40,719 nucleotides of DNA from Porogramme epimiltina (GCA_900155495.1 FTLJ01000083.1:1-40719); one strand, 5' to 3'; positions 24,841 to 36,849 are shown, counted from the stretch's first letter. Program-made: numbers and translations. The notes: generated by a model not told the origin, from the sequence alone.

Positions 24841-27800
24841 TCACCTCGATTTCTTGTTGCCGACCTCATCGACTTGGAGGAAGCGCACGAGTAGCTCGGG
24901 CGCACTGTCGATGACGAGGAAGTTGACCAACGTAATGATGACCATGGCATTGCGACTTTCAACCGCCTCCACGCGCGCCATGCTGCCCTTGCTGGTGCCC
25001 GCAAGGATGACGACGTCTTCGCCCTGCTTTTCGGGATGCACGGGCGAGAGGAACTGCACAGGCACGGCGAGGATCGGCGTGAGGACGTCGACGGGGTCGT
25101 CGAAACGCACGCGCGCCGTCGACTCGAACGTGTCGTTCGTTGTGTTAAGAAGCGAGAGGACCACGCCCTGTTTGCCCTCGCAGTCGCCATTGTGCCAGCC
25201 AGAGCCGCCGAAGGAACCCTTGACTTCGACCAGGATGCCGTGTACCTTGTCTGCGATCTCGGGCTCCAGTAACCATTTCGCCGGGATGTCTGCGGCAGAG
25301 TGTTAGCCGGGGATAATGGCAGGAACAAGAGAGGTATCCTCACCGAATGGCGATTCTGCCCCGCCGTAGCCGGAACCACCCATTACGGCAGGTGTCTGAG
25401 GATAACCTGTTGGAGCCGGTGTCTGGTAGTCGTATACTCCAGGAGTCTGTGTAACGCCAAACGGAGCAGGCGTTGGCGCTCCAGGCGTGAAAGCCGCGGC
25501 ATATGGCGTAGGTGCTGAGCGAGAAGAATCCTGAAAGACGCGTGTGAGTGCACGTTCCATTGCTGGCACCCAGGCTACACTTACCCATACATCCCATGGA
25601 GATGGGCCAGCGTTTGACGGCCGACCAGGGGTCGCACCCCCCCACGTCGACGCGCCACCACCACCACCACCACTCGCGTAAGGGTTAGGTGTCCGTGAAG
25701 AGGAAGTCCACGCGGGTGTCTTTGCTCCGCCGGTTGCTTGATTGTAAGGGTTCGGTGTCCGAGCAGATGAGTCCCATGCGGGGGTTTTCCCGTTGTTGTC
25801 CGCGTAAGGGTTCGGCGTACGAGAGTTGGCAGCCCAGGCGGGCGTACGGCTGTCATTGTACGGGTTGGGCGTGCGTCCTGTCGCTCCCCATCCTGGTGTA
25901 CGACCTCCAGCTCCACCGGGGCCGCCACCCTGGTTATAGGGATTGGGTGTTTGGCCACCGCCACCACCGAAGCCGGGTCTCGGCGGACCCATGGAAGCCA
26001 TAACTCTCTCCAAGGGTTCGAGGGAACCATCTGGACTATGGGTACAGGTGAGTGAAGAGTATTTGGGGAAGGTTCGGTGGATAACGTACAGCCTACGTCG
26101 TAGCTTCTCCTTGTCGATAGTAATGACCTTGTTTCCCGTCAGGAGCTCAACACGAGCATGAGGACCATTGGTGTCCTTGATGGTTCCACTGTAACCCTTG
26201 TTGGGGCCCTTCACCACTGTAACATTGACGCCGATGAGGCGGTCGCGGGGGCCACGGCCAATCATTCCAGACCCAACCATTCCTCCGGCCCCGCCACTGA
26301 GTGCAGGGTTCATCTTGGACAAGTCGGTGTTACCGAGCTTCATGACATTACCCTTCGGCGCGAGCGAGACAAGCGATCGGGAGCGTGTAACAAACACTCC
26401 GCCGTTCTCGGTGTAGTCGCGGTTGTGCAGGAAGGCGAAGAACGACTGATGCGTGTGGAGCACCCGACCTTTCCGACCCTGCAGGACGCATCAGTGTCGG
26501 CCAGGAGGCAATACGGGAAATGGACAGACCTCGCCATCGACTTCCTTCACGTTATCGCCTATCCGAAGCTCGTGGCCTTCCGAGTCCACAGCGATAGCTC
26601 GGTTCGAGTCCCTGCGCATAGTGATTTGATGTGGCTGCACGAGACGAACCTGGCCATTCTGATCCAAGACCCTGAACGAGTCTCGCTCGGTCTTGAAGAT
26701 GACACCAACAGTTTGGTGGCTGAATACATTATTAGCTGAGCTCCAGTAGGAATATCTGGTAGTACTCACTCTATCTGAACGAGATCATGCAACTCATAGT
26801 TGCCGACAATGTTCGTGCCAGTGCCAACTTCTGCAGCTTCTCGGAGATCCTTGGAGAACACAGAAACCTAAAGGCAAAGTTTAATCTCGCGGACTATAGT
26901 AGTTTTCAAGGCTGCGCTCACCTCCTGCATGGACATGTCGGAGAGGAAGGTGACCACATTATCCAACACCGAAACAACCAAACCCGTCTCGTCCGCGTTC
27001 TTGCCGGTCATGACCTTGACGTGGTCTCCCGGCTTGAAGCGTTTTCGAACGCTACGCGCGGGCACTTGTATCCGCTGGCCGTCGAAGTCAACACCCACAG
27101 GCTCCATGGTGACGACATCTTGCTCTATGCTGTGCACGGTACCGTGGACGCCAGACTGCTCGCCCTCGAACACCTCAACGTGGTCACCAGGTTGAAGAAC
27201 GGAGATAGCGGCCTTGCGAGACGCCTCGGCGATGATAGAAAGGTCTACGTTCGCCTCATTCTCGGTACCGTCTTGCCCGCGGGTGAAACGGGTGATCTCG
27301 TCAAGTGTCGGGTTGACGTCGTCAAGCTGGAGGGCAGTCAAACGGAAATCCTTCTCGATGAAGCCATCCTTGTACGTGTCGTTCTGGAACACGTAAACCT
27401 GGTTCCGTTTTGAGACCGTCTTGCGCCCGTACACCTTCACGACCTCCTCGTAGTTGAAGAATAGCTGTGGCGGGCGCATACTGAACGACGACAGACCCAT
27501 ACCAGTCTTCTTCCGCTTCTTGCCGTCCAGTGTCATGTCGTCTTTCGGATTGAGATCAATTCGAGGAATGAATTTGAGTCCAACCTCCTCGCCGTTCTCC
27601 GTGACGTCCATGACCTGAGCTAGATCTCCCTGGTACTTGCCGCGCTTGATTCGCACCCAGCTACCTGGGGTGACGGTGAGCTCCTGCTGTTTGATTTGTA
27701 GCAAGCTAGCCATTTCCTCGATTGGTACGAGCGCGATACCACGGCTGGGGAAGACGCCCACCAAACCGTTAATTGCCTCGCTAACTTGCTTCGCACTACG

Positions 27801-28629
27801 AGCTTCAACGTAGATCATCCCTGCGAGGGAGTCTCGCTGGAAAGCGGATAGAATCTGCAGCGGTCGGTTGGAGTACTCGAGGTCAATGGCTTTCCGCATG
27901 AGACTGAAGACGATGTCTCGCTCTTTGCCAGGCTGTACGTAGCGGTGAGTTCAGACGCACGTCTAAGTTTAAGAGGCTAGCACACATACCCTAACTCGCA
28001 CTTGCCACAGGTTGGCATCATGGACTGAGGGCATCAACAAACGTTGTGGCACGTCACTCATTTCCCCAGTGTACCGGACTGCTGTCCTCCTATACCGCTG
28101 ACTGATGTCTTCAGCAACCTGCTCAAGGTCGCGATCGTCCATTTCACGGACACGTCGGTCATAACGTGCGTGGTCGGCCGCCCTCCGGACAGTATCGTAG
28201 TCCTCTTCGCCCTCCACACCAGCATCCGCAATGAACTCGTCTGGAGCATGGTTAAAATTGGGTGGTCGTACACGAAATAATAAACCACGCACCTCGAGCA
28301 AACTCGTCCTCATCCTCGTCCTCATCCTCATCTTCGTCTACCTCAGCCTCGACATCGAGGAAACGGTTCACTGCAGGGCGTTTGTGTCGATGCTACTGTG
28401 GGATTAATGGCGCACTAAATAACTTGAACAATGCACATACCTTGGCCCGTTTTTGCCCTCGTTTTGTACCCTCGTCCTCATCGTCCTCGTCCTCTTCTTC
28501 CTCTTCCTCGTCCTCCTCGTCCTCATCATCATAGTCAGCTCTCCTACTCTTGGGAGGGCGCTTTTCTTCCTGCTCTTCGTGGTCTTCTCCGCCGTCACTG
28601 TTGCCAAACACGTCTTCTATGTGGGACAT
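24841..28629 (-). CDS. SPT5: Transcription elongation factor Spt5
   Basis: Ten exons: 28441-28629, 28293-28392, 27990-28240, 26922-27932, 26770-26867, 26530-26719, 26090-26478, 25585-26035, 25344-25530, 24841-25289 (1104 aa). Spt5 pairs with Spt4 as DSIF, clamps RNA polymerase II and supports elongation and mRNA processing. The N-terminal ~100 residues are highly acidic (long D/E runs). The NGN domain follows from about residue 183 (PGKERDIVFSLMRKA). KOW motifs are visible at VTPGSWVRIKRGKYQGD, LQPGDHVEVFEGEQSG, FKPGDHVKVMTGKNADE and GVNVTVVKGPNKGYSGTIKD. A C-terminal repeat region (about 760-950) alternates TPNPY and TP(A/G)W units. A last KOW-like domain (WLLEPEIADKVHGI) ends the protein. 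Intron 7 (26036-26089) is 54 nt and stop-free. Divergent from the F-box gene. Confidence 0.96.
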
Positions 28630-28983
28630 GGTTGCAAACGAGGAGGAGGGATGGTGGTGGTAGCAAGGAAAGATGTGGCGGACGTCCCCTACAGTTGCTC
28701 GTCCGCAAGTCCGGGCCTGCTGTGCCACTGGTGCAATTCTGAGCGGCGCCTGGATAACAAGGCCATCGCGATCATTCCCGCCAGTCGGAGTCTGAATAAA
28801 CATAACGGAGCGCTCGGCCCGTCTGGGGTTCGCACTTCCGTCATATCTTGTATCCTTAGGTCTATTCTACGCTTGATAGTCTCTAGTCGACTTCGAAGAA
28901 CGGCCGCGTTCTATCTCTAGGCACCAAGCCTGTGGATCCTGCGTCTTATACGCTTCTAAACGTCTGGACCGCTCGCGATAGAA
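28630..28983. promoter_or_regulatory. Bidirectional promoter region, SPT5 / F-box gene
   Basis: 354 bp between divergent starts. No further gene seen; no distinct motif recognised. Confidence 0.45.
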
Positions 28984-30748
28984 ATGATAGATGGCATTGC
29001 TCAATTCAACGATCTTCCACTAGAACTGCTTCCTTTGGTTTTACACCATCTGGTCAAGCCTAGCCATCTCTCTGCGGTCTGCCTCGTCAACCACTCCTTC
29101 TACACATTTGCTGTACCCCTGTTGTACGAGCGTGTCTTCATTTATTCTTGGCATAAAGAAGGAAAAACGAGGGTGAGTTATATCGGGTCCATTTGAGTTG
29201 CATCTTCTGACTAAGATATTGAATACAGGTGATCAAGCTTTTCCGTACCCTTGCCAACTATCCTCATCTAGCGAAGCTAGTCCAGCAGTTAGGTATGCTC
29301 TTACCTCGCTTTCAGTGTGCATGCCTACTCGTGCACTTTTGCTAATGCGTGTTGTTTACTCCAGTCATTCGCGATTTCCCAAAAGCACTCCAATCCGATG
29401 ATTACGACGTCATCGTCGATGCTTGTCTCAGCGGCATTAGAAATTGCGTCAACCTACGGGCATGTACATGGACCAGACATGGGTCCCTAACCTCTTCTGT
29501 TCTTCAAACACTGGCAACCTGCTCGCGACTGCAAGAACTGGAGATCAACGGCGAACATGCCGGCTACTATGATCCTGATATACTGCCTCGTTTCTCTCAT
29601 CTTCGGAAGCTTTCCCTCATTATGCCAAGCGTGGTAGTCTCCCACGTACTAGTCCCATGGATGCAAAACACAGGCGAAACTTTGCGACATCTAAGCGTTA
29701 TTTGTAAGGCGAGCTGACGTTGCAACGTAACTGCATCCTCAAGATGCTAACAAACCCGCCCCGCAGTCGTCAACGCGGGTGAACGATGGCATGCTCCACG
29801 ATATAGCCCGCCACGCCACCCACCTTGAATACGTCTATTTTGTTGGTTGCTCTAAAGTCACCCACGATGGTCTATGGGCCTTACTTTCCGGCAACTACAA
29901 AGGAATCATTGGCCTTGGAATGGAGGGTCTCTCTACAGGATTCGTACGTCTGTTTCAAATATCGTGCTTGAATCGCATTTGACAGTATTCAAAGGATATG
30001 CATGCCTTCAGCGAGTTGTGCACCCACGCAGGGACCTTATCTCGTCTTCGCTCCATCACCCTCACCGTGGATGAACATACGTCCCTCCTCGACTGGCAGT
30101 GCGATGTACTCGCTCTCCTCGCCCCTGCGCCCCTCCAACGATTCCACATCTCGACTGTCGGTGGACACGTTGGACACCGGCTCGGCGACGACTTCTGTAG
30201 GGCGATCGTGAACGCGCACGGGGCGCGTCTCACACGTTTCTCTGTGCATCGCATGCGCATGAGCATAGCCGCAATCGCAAATATCTGCGAGCGCTGCGTA
30301 GTGCTTGAACAACTGTTCATTGTTGTTGAGCAGGATGATCTCGTAGGTGGTCTACCATGCATTCGCTTAAATACGAGTCGCTAATGGTTGTATTCGGTCC
30401 ACAGAATGCCCTGGGGCCATGCCTAGCGCGGGCTCCGAAGTTGCGGGCCGTGCATGTCAACAGGCCATTGGATTTCGGGTCAGAGGACGTCCCGAAACAA
30501 TCGCTCGACCTGATTCGGTCAATCGCCAGACATTGCCAACCTACTGTAAAACAGTTTGGATTTAACACCCGCGTGTTCCAGGTGAGTACCCCTCGCCGTA
30601 TTCTGCTCAGATAGAACATGCGTAAACCATCCACTAGGTAGAGCGCATCCCCCAAATAAATGGAGATGGCTCCTTCAGTAACGACGTAACCCTTTCCTCA
30701 TACGAGAGCCCAGAGATACCAGAACAATTCCTCGTAGTGAGGACATGA
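28984..30748 (+). CDS. F-box / leucine-rich-repeat-like protein
   Basis: Seven exons: 28984-29172, 29229-29292, 29365-29708, 29767-29943, 29986-30342, 30405-30581, 30638-30748 (472 aa). The N-terminus is an F-box (FNDLPLELLPLVLHHLVKPS, then LSAVCLVNHSFYTFAVPLLY). F-box proteins recruit substrates to SCF ubiquitin ligases through Skp1. The rest is an irregular leucine-rich array (TLATCSRLQELEINGEH; THLEYVYFVGCSKVTHDGLW; HCQPTVKQFGFNTR), probably the substrate-binding part. Intron 3 (29709-29766, 58 nt) must start with GC, not GT, to keep the frame (AAG|GCGAGC...CGCAG|TCG). Using the GT four bases upstream gives an early stop. The substrate is unknown; such genes are numerous and variable in agaricomycetes. 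Confidence 0.85.
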
Positions 30749-31090
30749 TGCCAACGATAGTAATAATGATACTCTAGACATTTTAGAAAATGTAGATGAA
30801 CGACGCCACCATTAGCTAGAGTGTCTACAACTCCGTTGCGGGGTGCTACTGCTGGTTCTTTCATACTCCGATTGTAACCGTTTGGTGGCGAGTGCATGAG
30901 CTGGGAGGAATGCATTCGGCGCCTATGACGTCGCGCTATCCCAGTGCGCACGTCGCAGCGCCCTGACGCTCTTGTGTTTCCTGACCTGCTGCCATCTTCC
31001 ACCAAATCTCGCTCACGGCCTGTCCCGCTCGCTGTCTACATACACTCTCCCTACTTGAACCTCCGCTACCGTGACGACTTTATAACATCA
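30749..31090. other. Intergenic region, F-box gene to NOSIP-type gene
   Basis: 342 bp holding the 3' UTR of the F-box gene and the promoter of the next. Nothing else seen. Confidence 0.4.
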
Positions 31091-32517
31091 ATGACAAAGC
31101 ACAGCAAGAACAACACAGCGTCCTCCATATTCTCCTACGCAGAGTATAAGAAGCTCGACTATGGAACCAAACGGGTACGCCCGCCGCCCTTTCTTGCGCG
31201 CCGCTAACGAACGCTGGAACTATGGCAGCAACGTCTAGGGAACGAGTCCATGCGCCGTTTCGATGCGTGTGCCCTCTGCCTCCAACGCGCGCGCGACCCC
31301 GTCGCATGCCAGAAAGGACATTTATTCTGTAGGGAGTGTGTGTTGACTGACTTGGGTGAGTATTTTCTATCCGCACTCACAATATGTCTGCTATCCTCCC
31401 CGTTTGCCCCATTTCTTGCTACCGATGTTCAACTTCACATGGCTTCCTGTGAATATGAGGGCTGACGCGTGTTCGGGTTGGTAGTGACACAAATTGGCGA
31501 CATAAAGAGGCAGAAAGTCCGCCTGGAAGCTTTGAAGAAGGAGGCTGAGGAGGAACGTCAGAGGGCTCGAGAGGCGGCGCGGGAGCGTGTCCTGAGCGAG
31601 TTCGAGAAGGGGCAGCTCGGCCTGGCCGCGTCGTCCATGATCTCTACGTCGTCTCGACTCGACTCGTCGGCGGAATGTACGTCTCTAAGAACCTCCTTCC
31701 CGCATGTGTTCGTCCTAAACCTCCTCTAGCTCGTGGAACGAAGCGCAAGTTCGACTTCGACGCCTCTGCGGTCGAGTCGCTCGCGCGCGAGGCGGAGGAG
31801 GCTGCGCTCCGCCAAATCGAGCGCGAGCAGGCCGAGGCACTGAAGAGCAAACTTCCCGACTTCTGGCTTCCCTCGCTCACGCCGACATATACATCTCAGG
31901 GCGCGCCCTCTTCGCTTGCGGACGTAAAGCTGCAGACAACATGCCATGGTGGGAACCCCGCGCACCCACTTCTGTATGTCTTACATTTCTTACACTCGCC
32001 TCTGCTCGCTGAAACTAATAGCATTTTGTTAGACGGAAGAACTTGATCTCAGTGAAGTGGTCCTTTGATACGTCCGTCGTGGGTAAATCTGTGGGATCAA
32101 CGCCTGCCGCGGACGACGGGGGAGATTCGAAACCCAAGGCTCAGAGGGAGGACGAGCAGCCGCCGATATGCCCGTCTTGCAAGAAACAGCTTTCAAACAA
32201 TACCCTTATGCACAGTGCGTCTCCTCCGTGTAGCGCCTATTCACAATCCAGGCTCAGCTTAACCCACGTGTACAGTATCCAAACCATGCGGACATGTTAC
32301 TTGTAAAACATGCACGGAAACACTGGTCAGGCCTGCGAAGCAGTGTATCGTGTGCGACGTGACGCTCGGCGAGAAGGATATCGTCGAACTCACAAGGGAG
32401 GGTACGTGTTACTCTTGTGCACGCTCGGTTATGACGCTCATTGTGCTTGTAGGTACCGGCTACGCTGCTGGCGGTCTCGCTGAGACGTCTAAGCGAGGTA
32501 TCGCGTTCCAGGGGTAG
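31091..32517 (+). CDS. NOSIP-type RING/U-box protein (E3 ubiquitin ligase family)
   Basis: Seven exons: 31091-31174, 31229-31355, 31485-31676, 31730-31973, 32033-32214, 32276-32401, 32453-32517 (339 aa; animal NOSIP is about 300). The start MTKHSKNNTASSIFSYAEYK is the signature N-terminus of this family. The first cysteine-bearing half-domain (RRFDACALCLQRARDPVACQ, then KGHLFCRECV) follows. A charged coiled-coil (KVRLEALKKEAEEERQRARE) sits before an acidic/Ala-rich linker. The C-terminal U-box/RING portion has CPSCKKQLSNN, HISKPCGHVTCKTC and QCIVCDVTL. Known homologues are nuclear, linked to the spliceosome and to E3 ligase activity; nitric oxide synthase binding applies to animals only. The end YAAGGLAETSKRGIAFQG closes the match. 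Confidence 0.93.
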
Positions 32518-33008
32518 AGGCGAGTGACTTGTCCACAGTGTTGTATGTGAGCGTATGTAGACATGGATATGTAAAACGGGGCGCTCTGCTGCTTGTCTTT
32601 ACCCCACAGACTACTGCAGAGACTGGACTTCGCACAGTCATGCGCTATCGCGACCAATGTGGCTCTGCGTGTAATACACACGTTCGTGTCACATACTGAA
32701 TGACAGTACAGGAGGTCAATAAACCCACCTTCTGCGAATACCTTCACCAGCTCCAGCATCGTTTGGAGGTTCTTTTGGGGTCGTCAACTCAAACATAACA
32801 AATATACACTACTACGTTGGGTTCCGTTACATGAAGCGTTGACTGCTGCTACTCATACTGGTTACCTTCGAGATTACTATACATAACTTCATAACGAAAG
32901 CCAAACATTTCATGACGCATACTCGTTACACAAAGACCACCTCTGGATGGGCACTGGCCATGTTGCTGTAAAGTCATTCAAGGCGTTAACTCCTAGAAAC
33001 ATACCGCA
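32518..33008. other. Convergent 3' intergenic region
   Basis: 491 bp, AT-rich, between the stop codons of the NOSIP-type gene and paralogue B. It should contain both 3' UTRs. No gene seen. Confidence 0.45.
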
Positions 33009-36000
33009 TTAACGATGCTGCCCACCTTGTTGACCTGTATCATTGCGATAAGCAACCACGGACCACTTCTCCTTGCGCATGCGCTCCACCCGCTTCTTGC
33101 TCAGCCGCCATCGCAGGCACTGCCGGTAGTGCACGTACTCCTGCGACGTGAGCACAAAGAACGTCCCCGGCGCAGGGGCCGCCTTGCCCTCGAAGATGCG
33201 CTGCATGTCGCCGATGAGCGCCGCCGCCCCCACCACGTCCGTGCGCCAGAAGAGCAGCTGCGCGCGCGGGTCCTGCGGCGAGGTGGGGTCCATGAACACG
33301 CTGTGCGAGAAGAGCGGCGCAGGCTCGACGCGCGCCTCCCACACCGCGACGTCCGCGCGCGTGCGCGCGGTGAAGTCCGCGGGGAGCGCGCCCGCGATGG
33401 GGAACGGGATGGCGTGGTACGCGGTCGCGATGATCGTCTCGAACTCGACGAGCCAGGGGTCGGTGCGCACGCGCCGCAGCTTCACGCGCCGGGCGCGGTC
33501 GGTTACTGGGATGGGGTAGAAGCCTTCGTAAGGGGCGACGTCGGAGACGAGGGAGCCGCTGAGGACACGCGCGAGGAAGTCGGAGAGCCAGTGGCCGGGG
33601 TAGCCGATCTGGTGGAGGTATAGCACGATGCCGAAGAATGCGACGAGGTTGTGCGGGAGTCGGACTTGGCTTGGGCGGGGCTTAGACTGGGCGGGGATGA
33701 ACGTGTTGAAGAGGACGCGGGTGAGCCAAGTGACCAGTTCCGAACGAGATGCGAGGTCCTCCAAAGCACGAGGCGTCTTATGAGCGGAAAGGACCAGGGT
33801 GTCCATGACCGCCCTTGGATCGATTATTTTGCACGCCAAGTACCGTGGAATCTCTTCGGGGAGTAGCAGCGTATATCTAAGTAAATCTCAACGTGAGTAT
33901 GTGCCCATTCACGTACAAATTGACGTACGTATACATGAACTCTTCATCTCCGGCCCACGCGCCGGTGTTTGCGAGCGAGTTGCACGCAATCCCTGCCTGT
34001 GGGTCTTCCTGCAAATTTGGCAGTACGTATGTGATCATGTTCATTGGACCATGTGTATAGTCTCTGCGAGCGAAAGAGTATTAGACGAGGGTGCCATAAT
34101 GCCAAGTTCATTACCCACGGAACGTTACTCAACCACATCCGGGTGTATTTCCTCGGGAACGTAGGAGGGCGTGTGAGATCACCCTTGAGCCTCATCTTCG
34201 CAAGCTCTTCAGAGAGCCCACCGCATACAAGCTCGAGAACGATCTTCGACCCCAGCGCCTTGAGCGCGGCAGCGGCCTCCTCAAAGAATCTGTTGCAGGT
34301 CTTCCAGACAACTTCCATGCTATCGCGTTGACCCGTTGCGTCGTTACGACGGTTGAAGTCGTCGAAGGAGCCCGCAGTCCCGAACATGTCGAGTTTGAGG
34401 TCGGGGTACGCATCCCCGTCGGTGTAGCTCACAGGATCAGCCATTTCTTTGTCCTATAATGGCATTAATGACCACAAATATCGAGCTGCGTGAGACGGAG
34501 AGCATACGAAGAGGGTCATATTCGGTTTCCATTCGGTCTCGATGTGCTTCACGATCTGTGAAATGTCAGAATTACGACCATGACAAGCAATGGACCAATT
34601 TCACCTTCCGTGCGGTACCGGGGGCTATCTCGCGGCGCTCCTTCAAGTCCTTCCATGCAGTGTCGAAGCCGGGGTGGCGCTTGCGAAGCTCTCTTGCTGG
34701 GAGGAATGTCTTAGTCTTCAAGTACCATGCCTCCTCCAGCGACGGCAGCCTTCCTCCACTCATCGCCATTTGGAACGTCTCCACGTAGTCGTCCAGGTTT
34801 GCTTCAAGGTACGCGCGCGCCTCGGGCCCTTTCAGTCCCTGCGGCACAAGCTTCATTTCCCTCAGTTCTTCCTCACTTGCCGAAAGCAGCAAACGCCGGA
34901 TGTTCTCTTGCTCTTCTTTTATTCTATCTTGGTACGTCTTCTGGAAGTCCGCATTTGCGCCGGGAATGACACCAAGAGACGGCATGATCGGGTTGTTCCG
35001 TGCACTCGTATGCTCATGGCCATCAAGCATCCTCTTCGTTGACTTTGGGGACTTAATCCAGAGATCGAGCGTCTCGACAACGGTGGGAACGGCATCGGAC
35101 ACGACGTGCAGCCAGGGCGGAAGGTCCGGGGGTGAAGCCTTCAGACGAGTTCGAAGATCTTTGAACATATTCTGTAGCCTAAGTAATTGCGATCAGACCG
35201 TGGTATCATAGACGAAGGGCGGACTTACCTGTCATAACAGTATACAGGCATGACGACGCCACAGAACGTGTACATCAGGGTTGCCTTGATTTCAGCCTTT
35301 CCAATCGCATCCGGTTCGGAATTAAGCTGGTGCAAGAGCATGAGAATACACAAATCCCGTGCAATGGTAGCGTCGTGTATGTCGAGCAAGGTCATATGGA
35401 CACGGAGCTTAGACTGCTTGTTTTTGCTCAGGTTCCGGTGAGCCGTATGTAGCCCTGATAAGGTACCTAGTACGTGGCGACCTGAAGAGTATTCACGTTA
35501 ATGTTGGTTCACGACACTGCAGAGGAATTAGTATAACATAGGAAGTCCATTATACTGACCGTCCCCGACACCACCGAAGAGTATCGCTACTTCGGCCAAT
35601 CGGTCAGTGGCCATTTGGTCCAAGCGAAGCGGATGGCGGCTTTCAGGACCCCATCCTTGAAGGAGGTCTATGACGTCATCGGTTCCGATCTGGAAGAAAC
35701 ATCGGGTCAGAATTTCGCGTGGCAGAATTTGGACACATACCGAAAAGAAAGTTTTAGTCGGATCACTAGAAGTCGGACAGCATGTAAAGAGAAGCGCTTA
35801 GCGAAGTGAAGGTATGTGGGCCAAGTACTCACAATGGTTTGCAGAACATGGGCAGACGCGACAAAGCTCCCAGGCACAAATCGCTTTTCTTGGCGTAGTC
35901 GTCGACCTCAGGCTCGATCGCCTCCCATTCCCTCCAAACACGGCTATGCTCTTCGACCGCAGGACCTTTGACCGAGGATACTGCTGTCTCTCCAGCAGCC

Positions 36001-36555
36001 CTCAGCTGCGTGATATCATCTTTGCAGAGCTCTATCGTGTCCCTGAAGATCGTTCCGGCACGAGCTCCGTGGCAGAGGGCTTTGGCCAATCGTGTCGATA
36101 GCTTCGTGATATACTCTGGCGTGGCGTTGGGCGTAGTCCGTATGCTCTTGAAAGCACGCAGCACGGCATCCAGGCTACTTGGGTACTCTCCAAGCTCATA
36201 TAGAGCAGCGCTGAGATTTGAAGAGTATGTGCCATTGCGAGGGTTGCTTTTCTCTGCCTGTTGACGAACGGTAAGTTGAGATGCTAGACACTCCTCCAAT
36301 CCGATACCGGAGTCCGGACGAAGGAATAGCTGCAGGACGCACAGACGAGACGCCCTATCCTCCGTACGTGTTTACAAAGGATACTCACTTTAGAATACAG
36401 CTCAGACGCCCTAGAGATGGGCGATATTCAAGATCAGTGCATATTAGTTGCCCGGCGTGTGTAGTAAAATCGATATTTGCGCACCTCTTTAGCCTCCCGG
36501 CTTTGAAATGCTCGTTCCCCTGCTGTTTAAATGCTTCCGCAGATTCATCCGCCAT
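33009..36555 (-). CDS. DUF4470-type protein, paralogue B (961 aa)
   Basis: Eleven exons: 36485-36555, 36389-36410, 35833-36257, 35741-35765, 35560-35689, 35229-35481, 34605-35178, 34508-34555, 34119-34453, 33929-34063, 33009-33876. Same architecture as paralogue A: TPR-like N-terminus (MADESAEAFKQQGNEHFKAG; NLSAALYELGEYPSSLDAVL; KLSTRLAKALCHGARAGTI), then DUF4470 core (LFGGVGDGRHVLGTLSGLHT; VHMTLLDIHDATIARDLCIL), VCGGLSEELAKMR and TRMWLSNVP. The C-terminal domain contains QIGYPGHWLSDFLARVLSGS. Exon 7 is 144 nt longer than in A, adding a charged segment (around KEEQENIRRLLLSASEEELR). The start at 36555 is aligned with that of A; ATG 36567 would add four residues. Function unknown. It shares a 294 bp divergent promoter with the FAD oxidoreductase. 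Confidence 0.87.
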
Positions 36556-36849
36556 ATCTTCGAGCATTTTGATATACAAGAGATGAACGTGTCGGGCGGC
36601 GGCTCCGGAGCTAGTCGTGAGCGCAGGACTCAAAGGAGAACGCGTCGAAAACGAAATGAAGTCACGTGCACGGTTGCGACGCGTCGGACTCGCTGTGGGC
36701 CACCGGGGATCGCCGATGATGTCATCGGCAGACCGGGTCCCTTCTTCAGCGACTCCCACCACCTCACACAGTGGTATGGATGCAGATGCTCCTATATTCC
36801 TGCGTCAATGGCCTTATTCATAGTTTGTTTTAGGGGAGTGACACTCACT
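36556..36849. promoter_or_regulatory. Bidirectional promoter, DUF4470 paralogue B / FAD oxidoreductase
   Basis: 294 bp between divergent start codons. No counterpart of the 21-bp palindrome found upstream of paralogue A was seen here. Confidence 0.45.

Noticed and set aside
26586..26625. GGTTCGAGTCC-like string resembling a tRNA B-box
   Set aside because: It lies within a conserved Spt5 exon and no cloverleaf can be built around it.
28293..28540. Dense GAT/GAG repeat tracts looking like a microsatellite
   Set aside because: They are the coding sequence of the acidic N-terminus of Spt5, in two separate exons.
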